DNA of 64,000 nucleotides from NCBI GenBank assembly GCA_030142905.1, contig JASJOG010000123.1, forward strand, positions 914,001-978,000, read 5' to 3'. Positions 26,020 through 37,462 of the stretch are shown here, in pieces. Source of the stretch: Heliopora coerulea. Its lineage: Eukaryota; Cnidaria; Anthozoa; Scleralcyonacea; Helioporidae. Below the pieces are notes generated by a model. That model did not search any database, was not told the DNA's origin, and worked only from the letters and a program-made list of their open reading frames with translations. Position 1 is the first letter of the stretch. Every line of letters starts with the position of its first letter. The translations under genes and the position numbers were made by a program.

Positions 26020-28731
26020 TGTTTTCTATGGAAGGTGACACCAGTGTTCGAGAGTGCTCAATACGAACGTAGAGCAAGATAAAACTTCTGAAAACTTCTG
26101 AACATTTAATAAAAATTTAGTGACTAAAAGCTCGTAATTGGAATTTCACGTTCAGAGGCGATCATCAGACTAAAAGGTCGTAAGGTGGCTTGGCATTTAC
26201 AGCATAAAATTTGTTCTCATGCCGGCACTTTGCCAGTAATTCGGTTCTTTTGCTCAACCGTAAATTTCTGTCAGCGTTTAAAATACAGTTTAGGAGACCG
26301 ACAACTACAAGAGGTGCAACTACCGAAACAAATTGGAATGCCCGCTGAATGAAGCATGCATGACGTCATCCCTAATATATAAAGCCTCAATTCTCCCCAA
26401 GGACAAGGATCCAAAGATCTACATCGGAATGATAGAACACACTTTAAGTCTCGATTCCGAACCCACAAACTCTCATTTAGCAACAAAAAATATTCTGCGA
26501 CTACTGCCCTGTCGAAATTCGTTTGGGAATTAAAGGAATCCAACACCGAATATTCAATTAAGTGGTCAATTGTTAAACACGCAAATGCGTACAAAAGTGG
26601 TGCAAAGAATTGTAACTTGTGCTTAGCCGAAAAAATCTGTATTTTAAACACTGACAGGAATTTACTGTTGAGCAAAAGAACCGAATTACTCGCAAAGTGC
26701 CGGCATGAGAACAAATTTTATGCTATAAATGTCAAGCCACCTTAGGACCTTTTAGTCTGATGATCGCCTCTGAGCGTGAAACTCGAGTTAGGAGCTTTTA
26801 GTCACTAAATTTTTTGTTTACTTTGTTACTAAGTCGTAACAAAATCTAAGCAAGGGTCCCGTCGTGAAATTTCGCCTAGGGCCCCGCCGCTTGTTAATCC
26901 GCCCCTGGTGTAATGTATGAATTATTGAATATTTCACTATTTTTCAGTAAATAGCAAGACTACCTCGCAAGGAGAGCGTCTGTTGAGACGAAGGTGGAGG
27001 CCAGTAAGCATTCCTGGAACGTTAAAATCTCCCGGTGAACATTACGGTACTAATCCCATAAATTCGCCGTACAAATATGTCCGTAAAAATACAAAGAAAT
27101 CAGACTTACCAGAAAAAGACCAACTTAAATTCATGAAAACATTGCTGGGAAAAGTCAAAACGTTTCTGAATGACAGTAAAAGCAAGAAAGAGAATGCTTC
27201 TGTGAAAAAAGCAGCGACTGGAAAGCAGGAAAGCTTTAGTTCTGTGACTTCAAGCAACGGCAAACTCTACAGGATACTTGGGGACAACGAGGGTGACAAG
27301 GAAAAGGAGAGCGAAAAGTCGGTAAACGTCATTTCAATTCCACTTAATGCCTTGGGACAGCTTTCGAAAGGTGAACACCCTGGTACGGACAGCGATGTAG
27401 ATACGGTAGGAAAAACACCTTTGGATTCTTTCAATACTAGACAGACATATGCTCAAGTGCTTCTTCGCCCACTGCCTATCCGATCATATGATGTCGAAGA
27501 TCACGAGAAAATTTCTGAAAACGACGGCTTAGGTCCATTTCGGCCTGTAATTCTCGGAGATCCTGGAGAAAATGGCGGACGAGGAGCCATGATGATGATG
27601 AACCCAGAAACAAGGTCATTACGTCCGGTGGGTGACATCACAAGCGGTCAATTCGTATCTACTCTGGACGATTCCAGAAAGATTCCGCTCATGCCGGAAA
27701 GAAACGGAGACACTGTGAAACACAGCAAAGCTGACGACAGTTTGTATCGGGATGTCGGTCACATACCAGGAGAATCTCGGTTTCTAGATCATTCGTCAAA
27801 CGACGACGCTGGAAAGACGAGCCTGAGGCACAAAAGACCAGGGAGATATCATCACTTATCCCACTATCCCGAGGAAGAACATGACAACTCGGAAGACGAT
27901 GGTTACGATGATGACGACGACGAAGAAGATGAAGAGGACGACGAAGACGAAGATGAAGACGTCCCCGATGGAAATGACGAGCGCATGAACGCAGAAGAAC
28001 GAGAAATTGCGGCGAAGAGGAAAATGCTGTTTTCTATGTTGCCAGGCAACGATCCTGTGTATACGTCCGAGAACAGAGGAATAACGTTGATGAAACCCAG
28101 TTCTCCAATGCAGATGCCAGAGGCTTTTCTCGGAAACCCGATGCTTGGTGGATTGGGATTTAATCAGAGAAACATCCTACCTTTCAGAGGAGCGGCTATG
28201 GCCGGCGAACATGCTGATAATGCGAACACTCGAAACGTGTTTATGCTGGGAAACCAAGGAGAGAGGCAGGTTTTTCGTGATTCATCTTCGGCCATGGATT
28301 ATGGTCAAATGCAAATGCCTTCTGTTAGGGTTCACGATGGCGGATTTATGCTGGGTAGTTCACGAGCTCAGGCGATGTCCCCTAACGAAGTAAGTTATAT
28401 CCTTCAAAGGCAAGCCTTGTCGAACGGCTTTAACCAGTTGTCGCAGAAAGATAAGATATCTCGACCTAAGGGAGCACATCGTGGAGCCACCTCCAGGAAT
28501 TTTCTTATCCAAGTAAACGGAAAGCCAATCGGGGACTCCAAAGAACTCAGAGATCATGTTGTAAATGGCAGGATATTAAAAGGAAGAGAAAAGATAGTCA
28601 AATCAAAGGCTCCAGTGGATGTGAAAATTTCACGGGCAACCGATGGAGTCCATTCGAAAGTTGTGGAAATCACAAGTTCCGAGAATATGAAAGTCCTAGA
28701 AGCTAAAAGTAAAATTACGAGAACCAATTGA
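25541..28731 (+). CDS. Gene A: secreted acidic protein, unknown family (2 exons)
   Basis: Two exons, 25541-25613 and 26948-28731, join in phase 1 to give 618 residues. Exon 1 encodes a basic start (MVRKCQR) and a hydrophobic stretch (FLILAVSVIQIFF), a signal peptide, ending at a GTAGGT donor. The mature chain is low complexity. It opens basic (RLLRRRWRP), has a Lys/Ser-rich part, a run of about 30 nearly continuous Asp/Glu residues (27887-27963), Met/Pro/Gly-rich segments (MMMMNPE, SSPMQMPEAFLGNP) and a basic tail. Several di- or tribasic sites (RRR, HKR) could be cleaved. No cysteine-rich or enzymatic domain is visible. The same layout recurs in gene B. An extracellular-matrix or mineral-binding role is possible from composition alone; I do not recognise the family. 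Confidence 0.7.
25806..26020 (+). repeat. ATATAT/TGTGTG microsatellite cluster
   Basis: Lies in gene A intron 1. Irregular ATATCT repeats are followed by a hairpin around TTACAAATATTGATG, then pure (TA)n and (TG)n runs at 25957-26018. Confidence 0.85.
26117..26812 (+). mobile_element. Penelope-like element 3' remnant with inverted arm
   Basis: Frame-shifted reading at about 26330-26745 gives the C-terminal GIY-YIG endonuclease region of Penelope-like elements: YIGMIEHT, then on another frame FVWELKESNTEYSIKWSI, NCNLCLAEKICIL and KRTELLAKCRHENKF. The 3' end (26637-26812) is repeated in reverse orientation at 26117-26286, so the remnant is a head-to-head foldback with a 350-base centre. It lies in gene A intron 1. 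Frame breaks mean it is inactive. Confidence 0.75.
26757..26782 (+). ncRNA. Hammerhead-ribozyme-like core in Penelope 3' region
   Basis: CTGATGA, a short CGC/GCG helix with a six-base loop, then GAAAC: the order of a hammerhead core. Penelope-like elements are known to carry such ribozymes in their terminal repeats. The first stem II pair is U-U, which is unusual, and helix I is only suggested by the flanking TTTTAGT/ACTAAA. A degenerate reverse copy lies in the left arm near 26150. Confidence 0.4.
26855..26912 (-). mobile_element. hAT-like element end fragment
   Basis: Read on the minus strand it starts CCAGGGGCGGATTAACAAG and then turns GC-rich, the style of a hAT terminal sequence. It lies just before gene A exon 2. 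No second end is nearby. Confidence 0.35.
26948..28731 (+). CDS. Gene A exon 2, mature secreted chain
   Basis: Starts after TATTTTTCAG and carries two bases into the shared codon. It reads NSKTTSQGERLL and stays open for 594 codons to a TGA. The Asp/Glu block lies about 320 residues in. Long open reading through repetitive but non-microsatellite codons argues for a real exon. There is no downstream splice partner. Confidence 0.75.
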
Positions 28732-28890
28732 GTCTCATTGTGTGCTTTTGGAAATTTGCTTTGCAGTTCCATTTGTGTACATAGATTATATATTCTTGAT
28801 GTGCTTCTATGCATCATTTAAATTGGCCACGCTAGTAATGATATATGCAAGAGATTGCCAAGTGAGTTGGACGTACATCCAAGGCACATG

Positions 28891-28896
28891 AATAAA
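28891..28896 (+). terminator. Gene A poly(A) signal
   Basis: AATAAA 160 bases past the gene A stop codon. Confidence 0.5.
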
Positions 28897-29046
28897 GCGT
28901 ACAGCGCCATAACCATAATAAACTCGGAATCGAGCAGTTCCCAGTGAACATTTGCATAAAGCTCTCTTCATGATGTAGTACGTGATTAATTAACCCTTGG
29001 TGAACTGATACCGCTGATGGCGATCAACTGATGTATCTGAGTAATT

Positions 29047-30806
29047 CTTAAAACTCGTAACCTCCATTTTCACAACTGAAGATTTTTGATTTTTGATAAT
29101 GTTGTCTGGTCGTATACAATTTTAAAAGGAAATCATTTGTATCTTTAATAATCGAAGGAACCAAATCTACTAATGGTTGAATATAAAAATCCAAAACTCA
29201 GAAATCCATTTCGTAGCTGTTCCACAATTTGAAATAACTGGGCGCCCTGGTACCTTTTCCAAGCTCTTATGAATTTTTGGAAGCAAATAAAATCTCCCTA
29301 ATCTTGGCCTCGGATTTAACAAATACTTTCTATTCTTATCATTAACATACTCTTACTTCGTTATTGAATCTAAATTTTGAGCAACGAGAGAGGATGGTCG
29401 ATCCAAAGGATCATTTAAAATTCTTTCATATACATCACTATCCCCAAGTTTATCAAACGCTTCTTTACAATAATCTTGTCGCCTCCATATAACCACTACT
29501 GAACCTTTATCCGCTTCTTTTATAACAATATCTCGATATCGCTTTGAATTTCTCAAGGCTTCCCTCTCTGTCACTGAAATATTACTAAAATTCCTACCTC
29601 TCTACTTTTTTAAAATTAAAAGAGCTGGGTGGTTCCCCTCACAATGCTATTATTTGTACAATTAATGTTGTGGGATTATACCCCCATATACCTCATTGTG
29701 AAGGTTTGGAAGCTCCTAAAATAGCAATTAATGATGGTGAGGTGGAAATCCCATCGGAGCGCCTCTTGAATTTGGCAAAGTTGATTTTGGAGAACAATTA
29801 TTTTGAATTTGATGAAAAGGTTTATAGGCAAAAATTGGGAACGGCAATAGGAACAAAGTTTGCCCCGGCTTTCGCAAACATTTTTATGGGGAGTTTTGAA
29901 AATTCGCTCTTGGAGACTTGTAGTTATAGACCGTGGGTTTGGCGGCGATTCTTGGATGATATATTTATCATATGGCTTCATGGCAGGGAGAGATTGGATG
30001 AATTTTTGTTGGCCTTGAATTCGTATCATGAATCTATCAAGTTTACGTGGGAGATTGGTAATGAGAAAATATCTTGTCTACATGTGATGATTAGTTTTAA
30101 TGGTGGAAAGTTTAGTACTGATGTTTACCGTAAGCCGACGGATACACATTAGTACTTGAATTTTAAATCGTGCCATCCTCAACATGTGAAAAAAGTGATT
30201 CCATATAGTCAGGAGCTGAGATTGAAAAGAATTTGCGATTCGGAAGATGTTTACAAAAGTAGGGAAAAAGAATTAAAAGGTTTCTTGCGGAAAAGGGGTT
30301 GTAAGAGGGGTTTTGTTGAGGAGCAGATTTGCAGAGTTAATTGTCATGATCGAGACATTTTGCTTAACGGGGCGGGAAAGAGAAATAAAGATAGGTTGGA
30401 TAGATTGGTTTTGACTTTGGACTTTCATCCTGCACTTCAGGTAGTGCATAGTATCCTTCGAGAATTACAAACTTTGGTTGAGTTGGTGCCTGCACTTAAA
30501 AAGCTTTTGCCGGATACTCCGAGATTAAGTTTTAGGAGAGCGAAGAATTTGAAAGATATTTTGGTGAGGGCAAAAATGCAACCAATAGAGGAGGGGTGCA
30601 AGGGAATGTTTTGCTGTGGAAAAGAAGATGTAAAATTTTTAAGTTTGTTGAAACTGGATTTATATTTATGGGTAATGTAGAGAAGGGGTCTTTCCATGTC
30701 AATCACTCCTTTGATTGTGACTATCGCTTTTTCTTGTGTAAAGAGGTGGAGGAGATGAATTCGTCCATTCAAGTTTTAAACCAGCACTTTCCACCTGGTG
30801 TCACGT
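29047..30806. mobile_element. Internally inverted Penelope-like retroelement
   Basis: The reverse transcriptase of a Penelope-like element is split over both strands. The minus strand, from about 29607 down to 29047, gives the N-terminal half: DIVIKEADKGSVVVIWRR, GRFYLLPKIHKSLEKVPGRP, ISEF and, after a frameshift, PSIIKDTNDFLLKL. The plus strand from about 29640 continues with TINVVGLYPHIPHCEGL, FDEKVYRQKLGTAIGTKFAP (with the family's GTAIGTKFAP), FLDDIFIIW (the catalytic DD), YRKPTDTH, then past an in-frame TAG the FRRAKNLKDILVRAKM motif. A frameshift near 30640 precedes the cysteine-rich start of the endonuclease, which is then cut off. It is a dead copy, inserted between genes A and B. Confidence 0.85.
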
Positions 30807-30964
30807 GATACTTATTGACATTAACAACAAACTACAGTCACATCTATGATAAATCGACCTCTTCATTGGAGAAACTGACCGGTGTTATCCAACGGATTTT
30901 ATTCCCTTCTGAAATGTACGTGCTCCGACTACCAAGATAATGTGAAAGCTCTCATTTGAGAAGT

Positions 30965-31034
30965 ATGACATGCTATAGTTTCCTTATTTATTTCTGGATC
31001 TTATTGGCTGTGTCTTTATGTCGGTTTGTCTTTG
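30965..31034 (+). CDS. Gene B exon 1, signal peptide
   Basis: Twenty-three codons plus one base before GTAGGTGA. The run SFLIYFWILLAVSLC is a typical signal core, and joining to exon 2 gives FVFA-KPFA, a plausible cleavage region. It begins about 160 bases after the end of the Penelope element. Confidence 0.65.
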
Positions 31035-34000
31035 GTAGGTGAAAAATAATTAAGTCTTTCTCTTGTTTTAATTTTACTTTGATGACGAGGTTAAACAAAA
31101 GTTTTGGTACGAAAGAATAGACAGTTTAACGAAAAATCCATTTATCTGATGACTGATGATAAAATCCGTGCTGCGGGAAAACTTTAATAAAGAGACACCA
31201 TTTCTGATTCGGTTTGTTTTGTTAAAACAATCCACAGGTTCTTTATTTAAGGGATTTTCAAAGTTCACTGACCAAGGACACGCTCATTTAATTTTCGTAA
31301 ACTTTGTAAGACTCAAAGCTATATTTGTGATCCTGTAAAGCTCTTTATTGAACGTGAATTTGTCTATATTAAGTTCTTTGCTTTTATCATATTCTTATGT
31401 CCATGAACAAGAGGAACTGATGACAAAAAATGCCGGCTCAAATTGTGATGCTTCCTTACTTAGACTGAGTCATGTTTTTTTTACGATTTTTATGGTTTGT
31501 GTAAACTGATATTTTTCGAATTAAAAGGATATTTCTATATTAACTCTAATCTGTAAAAAGCAGTAACATTTATGATGTCGCATACATCAGCTGAAACTTT
31601 TGTGAGTTCTGACATTTTAACGAAAGACTGTTTGCTACACTTTATAACGAACAGCGAGATGAAATGGCAAATGCTTTAATCGCTGGTTTGTGAAATATAC
31701 TCAGATGTTTTTTTTTTTTTTTGTTTTTTTTTTTTTTTTATGGAACATGCACTTTAGATTATGACATAGCAATTTATAATTTTCGCTCGTGCTTCAGTAG
31801 ATACCTATAATATCACAAAAGTGACCTTTAATTTTTATTCTCAATCAAAAGAAATAAATACCTTGCCTTACGGTAGTCGAAAAGAAACAATTTTGCTCTA
31901 ACGAGAATTAGATCTGAGAAATAATATTGCATTGTCAATGGTATTTTTGGTCGAAGTGAAATGCTCAATGTCATCGGTTACATTCACATGAAAAGTTTCG
32001 AAAAAATTTTGTCGAGCAAGTTCAGAGACTTATATAATGTTACCTATAAGTAAAAATGTTAAGTCTTTAACAACTTGATTTCATAAAAAATGAATGATGT
32101 TCAAATCTGAACATGCCAAGAACGAAGCGAGATGTGGAATGACAGTAAGTGCCACTGTTAACTACCTCAAGAACTCATTCATACAGAAGCGAAATAACTT
32201 AACTTAGACGTCATTCAACGTTTGTTTGCTTTCATTTTTTTATCCACGCTCAGAGGCATAACTAACGGGGTAGTTTGGAACCCCTGGCCCCCAATAGAAA
32301 AACCCTTGTCCAGTCCCAAGGCTACCCGATTGCAGAGTGATGTAATTATCAACCATTATGAAACAAGACGATTTCAGGTGTTCTAGACGACACATTTAAA
32401 TGCTCGAGATGCCCTCCCGCAAATCTGTACTGGATGTTGCCCCACTATAGTCGCTAAAGCCGCGCTAGAAATGTTCTTCTAAACCTACACTACACGCTTC
32501 ACCATGCTTGACCAACGGACGAACAACACTTGCAACTTATGACTCTATCATTGACTACAAGATCGAAACTGACCTGACATTTACATCGAGACAAATGTAC
32601 AGAAATTGAAAATTTTTCGATTTTCCAATGGGCCATTTGCAGTGACTTGATCACGTAGTGTCAGTCTGATAGTATAATATTCTTAAAGCTGCTTCCTTAA
32701 AATTCATCACACCATTTTTTGCATCACTTCAACTTCTGGAATAATTCACAGGGCAATTTCTAACCGATGGAAATAGGCCAATCAAAATGCAGCAATATTA
32801 TCAAGATATGTTGTGTCGCAGTTGACTATCATGAATTTGACAGCATAGAAACCTTAAAGAAAGACACAGGTCTTTGATGTCCTGGAGTTCATTTAAGTTG
32901 CATTTGTCGTCGTCCTCGCTGGAGTCAATTTTTTTCCCCTCCGTGAGAATCTATCCCTCAAAGATTTATGCATTTTCTCACGACAGCCAAGCCTTTCGCC
33001 CACAGTAGCAACGACGAACCGAGTACTGATGTAGAATATAACCTGGAAAGGCTAGCAGACGACACGCTGATAACTACAGATATCAGTTTGAAGCACAGAA
33101 AAATTCACAATGAAGAATCTGGTGATACAATAACAGACCATGCCAAACTAACTGATGCAGGTAAAAACCCGAAAAAATTGCCTTCAAGTTTTTCCATTTC
33201 ATCAGAGAAGGAAAAGGCCACGAGTAGCGCTGGACATAATTCCGGCTTTCGAACACATCGATATCGTCACAGAGATAACTGGAAGAGCAAATCGAAGAAA
33301 AATTTTAACAATCCAAAAAAGGTTGTCGACAGGGAAAGTCGAGAAGACAAGAACAGCTATGATGTCGATAACGAAGATCGTATTGAAAGCAAAGAAGAAC
33401 ACGATGATGATGAAGATGTGCAGTTAATTATAATTCCAAGAAAGCCTCAGAAACATTTACCTGCAAAAGTGCAAGATGACGGAGAGGATCGCGAAAAGGG
33501 TGTAGAACTTTCCGACAAAGAAACAGAAGAAGCGACAGGTAATTCTGAAACTTCCCAAAATTCTGATGATTCCGAGAATTTTCGATACGATTCTGGGAGC
33601 TCGAATCGTCCGTCAGGTGACGACAAGACATCGCGAGAAGATGACATTTCATTTCAAGAAAGATTCAATGCTCATGATGATGACCATGGTGGCCGAGCGA
33701 CTGAAAAGGACCAGGATTACGATTTACACCTGAAGGTCAAAGACAAGAGTGGTACCAAAGTGAAACTAACTGGTGATCTTCCTGGAAACATAGGCAACTT
33801 GGTGGCAGAAGGGCAGGGGGGCGCGCGAGTTCAAGTCAAGAACAGTCGTAAAAAAGCTAATCAAAACTTGAACTCCGAGGAGTTTAAAGATGGCGCTGAT
33901 GGTTCCGAGGTTACCACAGATGATGTGACCCAAGCTTTAATTAAAATGAAATCTGGAAAACTGAAACATGCTGCCTTTCCGTCGACAGTTTTATTAAAGC

Positions 34001-37000
34001 CACCTGAGACTAAGTTCGGCGACCAGAACACACCTTTAAACGACAATAATGGTGGGACAATTCCACGTGCCGAAAGCAACGATGTAAACCAGGAAATTAG
34101 CCTGTTGAAAAGCAAAGGTCGTGATCAGTTCTCCACTGAAGAGATCTCTAAAACGGTTCTGGCACCTCCGTCTCAGGATTCTGGTCGTGAGGAAAATGAA
34201 AATCATACTAACAATAACGTCTTTTCGCCGATGGAATTTGAAAATGGAGACGATGAGCTTCTGGCGACCAGTCGCTTACTGGATATCGCTAGACAGGCCG
34301 ATGATGAATCTTCTTTAAAGGAACTAAATGAGTCTTCAGTGACAAAGCCAAGCTCTTTGAATGGTAAGTGTGTGTTTAGGGTTTAGAATAACTTGCTAAG
34401 GGTTGTAAGTCATCAGTTGTTGTCAGTGTGCCGTTTTATCCTCAGAAATTTAGTGATGAGGATTAGGAGTTCAAAGATTTTTGAAGAGTTTTCGTGTGTT
34501 AATTGGAGAGATATAGTGGAATGCATATGCTTAATTAGCATTTTATGTATACAGTACTTTAGGAATATGGTTTTATAATATATTATGAATGGTGTATAAA
34601 TAAATACAATTATAGTCATAATTATAAGAAATACCATGACATGAGGAAAATTAGTGATTAAATGTCCGAGAAAGCCGAGGGAAAGCCTGATCGACTTTCA
34701 CAAAACCTCCATCGCCTTTAGGGGACATTTAATCACACATTTCCCTACATGTCATGGTATTACACCTTTTGCTGTTCATAGACAGAAAATATATTATCAT
34801 TAACGCCAACCTCAAACTCGCTAACGCAAAAATACATTCATTTTATTCAATCGACATTTATTAACGCTTTTGTCGCTTTCAATTAACATTTTTTTGCGCA
34901 GAAAGTGACATTCATTAGCGTAGATATGTAACCATTTGCATCAAGGGGGCATTCTATAGCGCCAAAATACGACCATTAACACCATTCTACAATACATTAG
35001 AGAAAACAAAATTTCAATTACGCAAGATATTTCTCCGGTCTGTTGGAGGGTCGAGTTAAGGGTTTGCGGAGTTCGAATGTGTATGAAGGATAAAGGAACA
35101 AAACTGTCATAATTCGTACATAAACTGAATTTGGTTAGACAGTTCGAAATTCTTTTATTTCGCCAATATCCCGATTATTGTTCTGCCATTTTTCGCTCAG
35201 CCGATCACGTTCTATGTGTTCGGCTGAGCCCTTTCAAGACTGTCTTAAGTCACAACATTGAAATATGATTTGTAGTGGGATAGAGAATAGTTCTATTCTA
35301 TCTTTCTTGAAAGTCTTAATTGATCGCATGCAAGGCTTCCAACCTCTGTTTATCGGAAGCCCACTTTCATTGGTTTGTTTATGAATTTTGATAGTTTTAT
35401 TCCCTTATCTTTTAAACGTGGTTTCGTCTGCTCCTTCACTTAACTGTTATTATAAAATTTTCTCATCATACCACATTTTTCCTGACGAGTATAATTTCAA
35501 GCTATTAACCAACTTTAGTTCACAGCACTTTGCTAACGCACATCAACTTTTGTATCCGAGATCTTAGACAAATCATATTTTGCAATCAAAGATTACAATA
35601 CACAGCAGTACTGGACTGCATAAAAGCAATGATCGCGGAGCTTTATGCAGCCGCAAAACATTTTTTTTTTCTTCTGGGAAGTGAAAGTTGATGTGTGTTA
35701 ACAAAGTATTGTGAACTAAAATACCTGTTAAGAGTCCATTGTGTCCCTGCAATAGATTGGACAACTGTCTTCAGTTGCATAATTCAAGGTTGAGAGTTAA
35801 GAAAGTTCTGAAAAAGCTCAGCAGAGCAGAACGTGGTGAGTAGAGCATTTTACATAGCAAAACAGTAATTGAAATATTGGCAATATAAGTTGTCCGAACT
35901 GTCTAACCGAATTCGGTTTATGTACAAATTATGTTAGTTTTATTCCATTATCTTTTATACATTTCGGGATTCCATATAACCTTAAATCGACCCTGCAACA
36001 GACCGGAGAAATATCTTGTGTAATTCAAATTTTGTTCTCCCTAATGTATAGTAGAATGGTGTTAATGGTCGTCTGCTGTCGCTATAGAATGCCCTTTGAT
36101 GTAAATGGTTGGTATCTGCGCTAATGAATGTTACTTTCCATGCAAAAATGTTAATTGAAAGTGACAGGAACGTTAATGAATGTCGATTGAATAAAATGAA
36201 TGGATTTTTGCTTTAACGAGTTTGAGGTTGGCGTTAATGATAGTATATTTTCTGTTAATGAACAGCAAAAGGTATAGTTTGTAACACCATGATTAGCGAC
36301 AAAATTTAATTGGTATTGTTGGAAATTCTTGTTGGAATGTTAGTATTGTTCACTGCGGGTACCAGCCCATGTATATTTTGATTAAGTTAATGCGTTCTGT
36401 CGCATAAAACAGTGCCCTTTTGATGTTCGCTTATGAGCTTATGCATGTTAATAAGGGAAAATTAGGAAATTGCCCTCTTTTGAGGGAAAATTAGCAAAAG
36501 TATGCATGCTGATGAGGGAATTTAGGAATTAAATCTCCCCTTGAGAACAATAGAAACGGAGATCATCATGGGATTATAATGATAATATCAATATTAATAT
36601 TGCTAAAGTAATAATGAGTATGACATTGAAAGTTAATGTAAGTCAATTTGCCACGACTAGCCTTGTGTTTGGCTAAGGCGTATAACGATTTGCAAGCCAC
36701 AGGTGGGCGCGAACATGCTTCTTTACGTTATAAAGGTTAACGACTGAATGAAAAAATTTTGGTAGTTTTACAATCACCCGATCAATCCTTTGTTTTGTTT
36801 TGACGAGATTGTCAACAAAAGAATGGCCATTTAAAAGAAAATCTAAATTGACTTGCGTTATACAAGCATCTGAACACAAATTCAAGTAAATTTGATGTCC
36901 CTAATATCATCTGGTTAGCCTTAAGACAACTACAAAACTGAAGATATCCACTTGACTTAAAAGATATCCACTATATCCACTTGACTTAAAACTAGAAAGA

Positions 37001-37462
37001 TAAGAGCGTTTCATATGAAGATCCTGGCCACCTTTCTTACCTCTCCTCTTCAGCTACACCTTTCATTTTCTTATATGAGCATTACCACAGTATAATTCAG
37101 AAGACCTCCTTCGCCTAAGAGTCATTTATTACCCTTTAGGTGTAATGGAGAAACAGAGATCGACCACGTCTTTTAAACCTCGCAAGCTACCACCCGAAGA
37201 TTACGTTAAGCAATCTGACGAAATAGACAAAGAATCGAACGACAACTGGTACAAGTTGCAGTCGTTGCAAGATCGCGTAGTTAACGAAGGAAGCTCAGCA
37301 AAAACTGGCAAAGCTATGGGATCGTACAATGGTCAAGAAGTTAGTGTCGTCAGCCCAAGCCAGCTCCAACTTCTTCAAACGGAATACCCATCCTATCCCG
37401 CATATCTCACGGCTTTGCAAAAGGCAAAACTCAAGGGGAATACCGCCGAAACGAATGCCTGA
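30965..37462 (+). CDS. Gene B: secreted acidic protein, unknown family (3 exons)
   Basis: Exons 30965-31034, 32987-34363 and 37140-37462 join with phase 1 at both junctions, giving 589 residues. Exon 1 is a signal peptide (MTCYSFLIYFWILLAVSLCR) ending at GTAGGT. Exon 2 is hydrophilic and rich in Asp, Glu, Ser, Lys and Asn, with acidic clusters (EEHDDDEDVQ, NSDDSENF, NAHDDDHGG) and no domain I can name. Exon 3 ends in a conserved-looking tail, GQEVSVVSPSQLQLLQ, shared with gene C. Almost no cysteine occurs after the leader. The exon plan of leader then one long acidic exon matches gene A; the tail matches C. This suggests tandem duplication and rapid divergence of a secreted family. An extracellular role is inferred; the partner is unknown. 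Confidence 0.72.
31500..32986. other. Gene B intron 1, right part
   Basis: AT-rich sequence with a poly-T run broken by one G (31709-31739). I see no exon or recognised repeat. Confidence 0.5.
32987..34363 (+). CDS. Gene B exon 2, acidic chain
   Basis: Follows a CGACAG acceptor and ends before GTAAGTGT; phase 1 at both ends, 458 full codons. Ser/Asp/Glu-rich and presumably disordered. A basic cluster (KSKSKKNFNNPKK) lies about 100 residues in. The last segment, DDESSLKELNESS, resembles DEEVLQELARANEES across the gene C exon 2-3 junction. Confidence 0.75.
34632..34759. mobile_element. Short palindromic MITE
   Basis: Inverted ends TACCATGACATG and CATGTCATGGTA, with matching inner stretches around GATTAAATGTCC and GGACATTTAATCA. 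Lies in gene B intron 2, directly beside the next foldback element. Confidence 0.65.
34765..36272. mobile_element. Foldback transposon with ~270-base inverted arms
   Basis: It begins CCTTTTGCTGTTCAT and ends with the reverse complement. Left (34765-35040) and right (36000-36272) arms match through GGTCTGTTG/CAACAGACC. The 960-base centre has no recognisable transposase. A smaller copy of the same arms forms 8050-8433. Confidence 0.75.
37140..37462 (+). CDS. Gene B exon 3, C-terminal domain
   Basis: Follows an ACCCTTTAG acceptor; two bases complete the codon, then 106 residues to TGA. The motif GQEVSVVSPSQLQLLQTEYPS pairs with GQVISVMGPQQLNILEDNPS in gene C, a GQ-x-x-SV-x-x-P-x-QL-x-x-L pattern. 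Confidence 0.75.
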
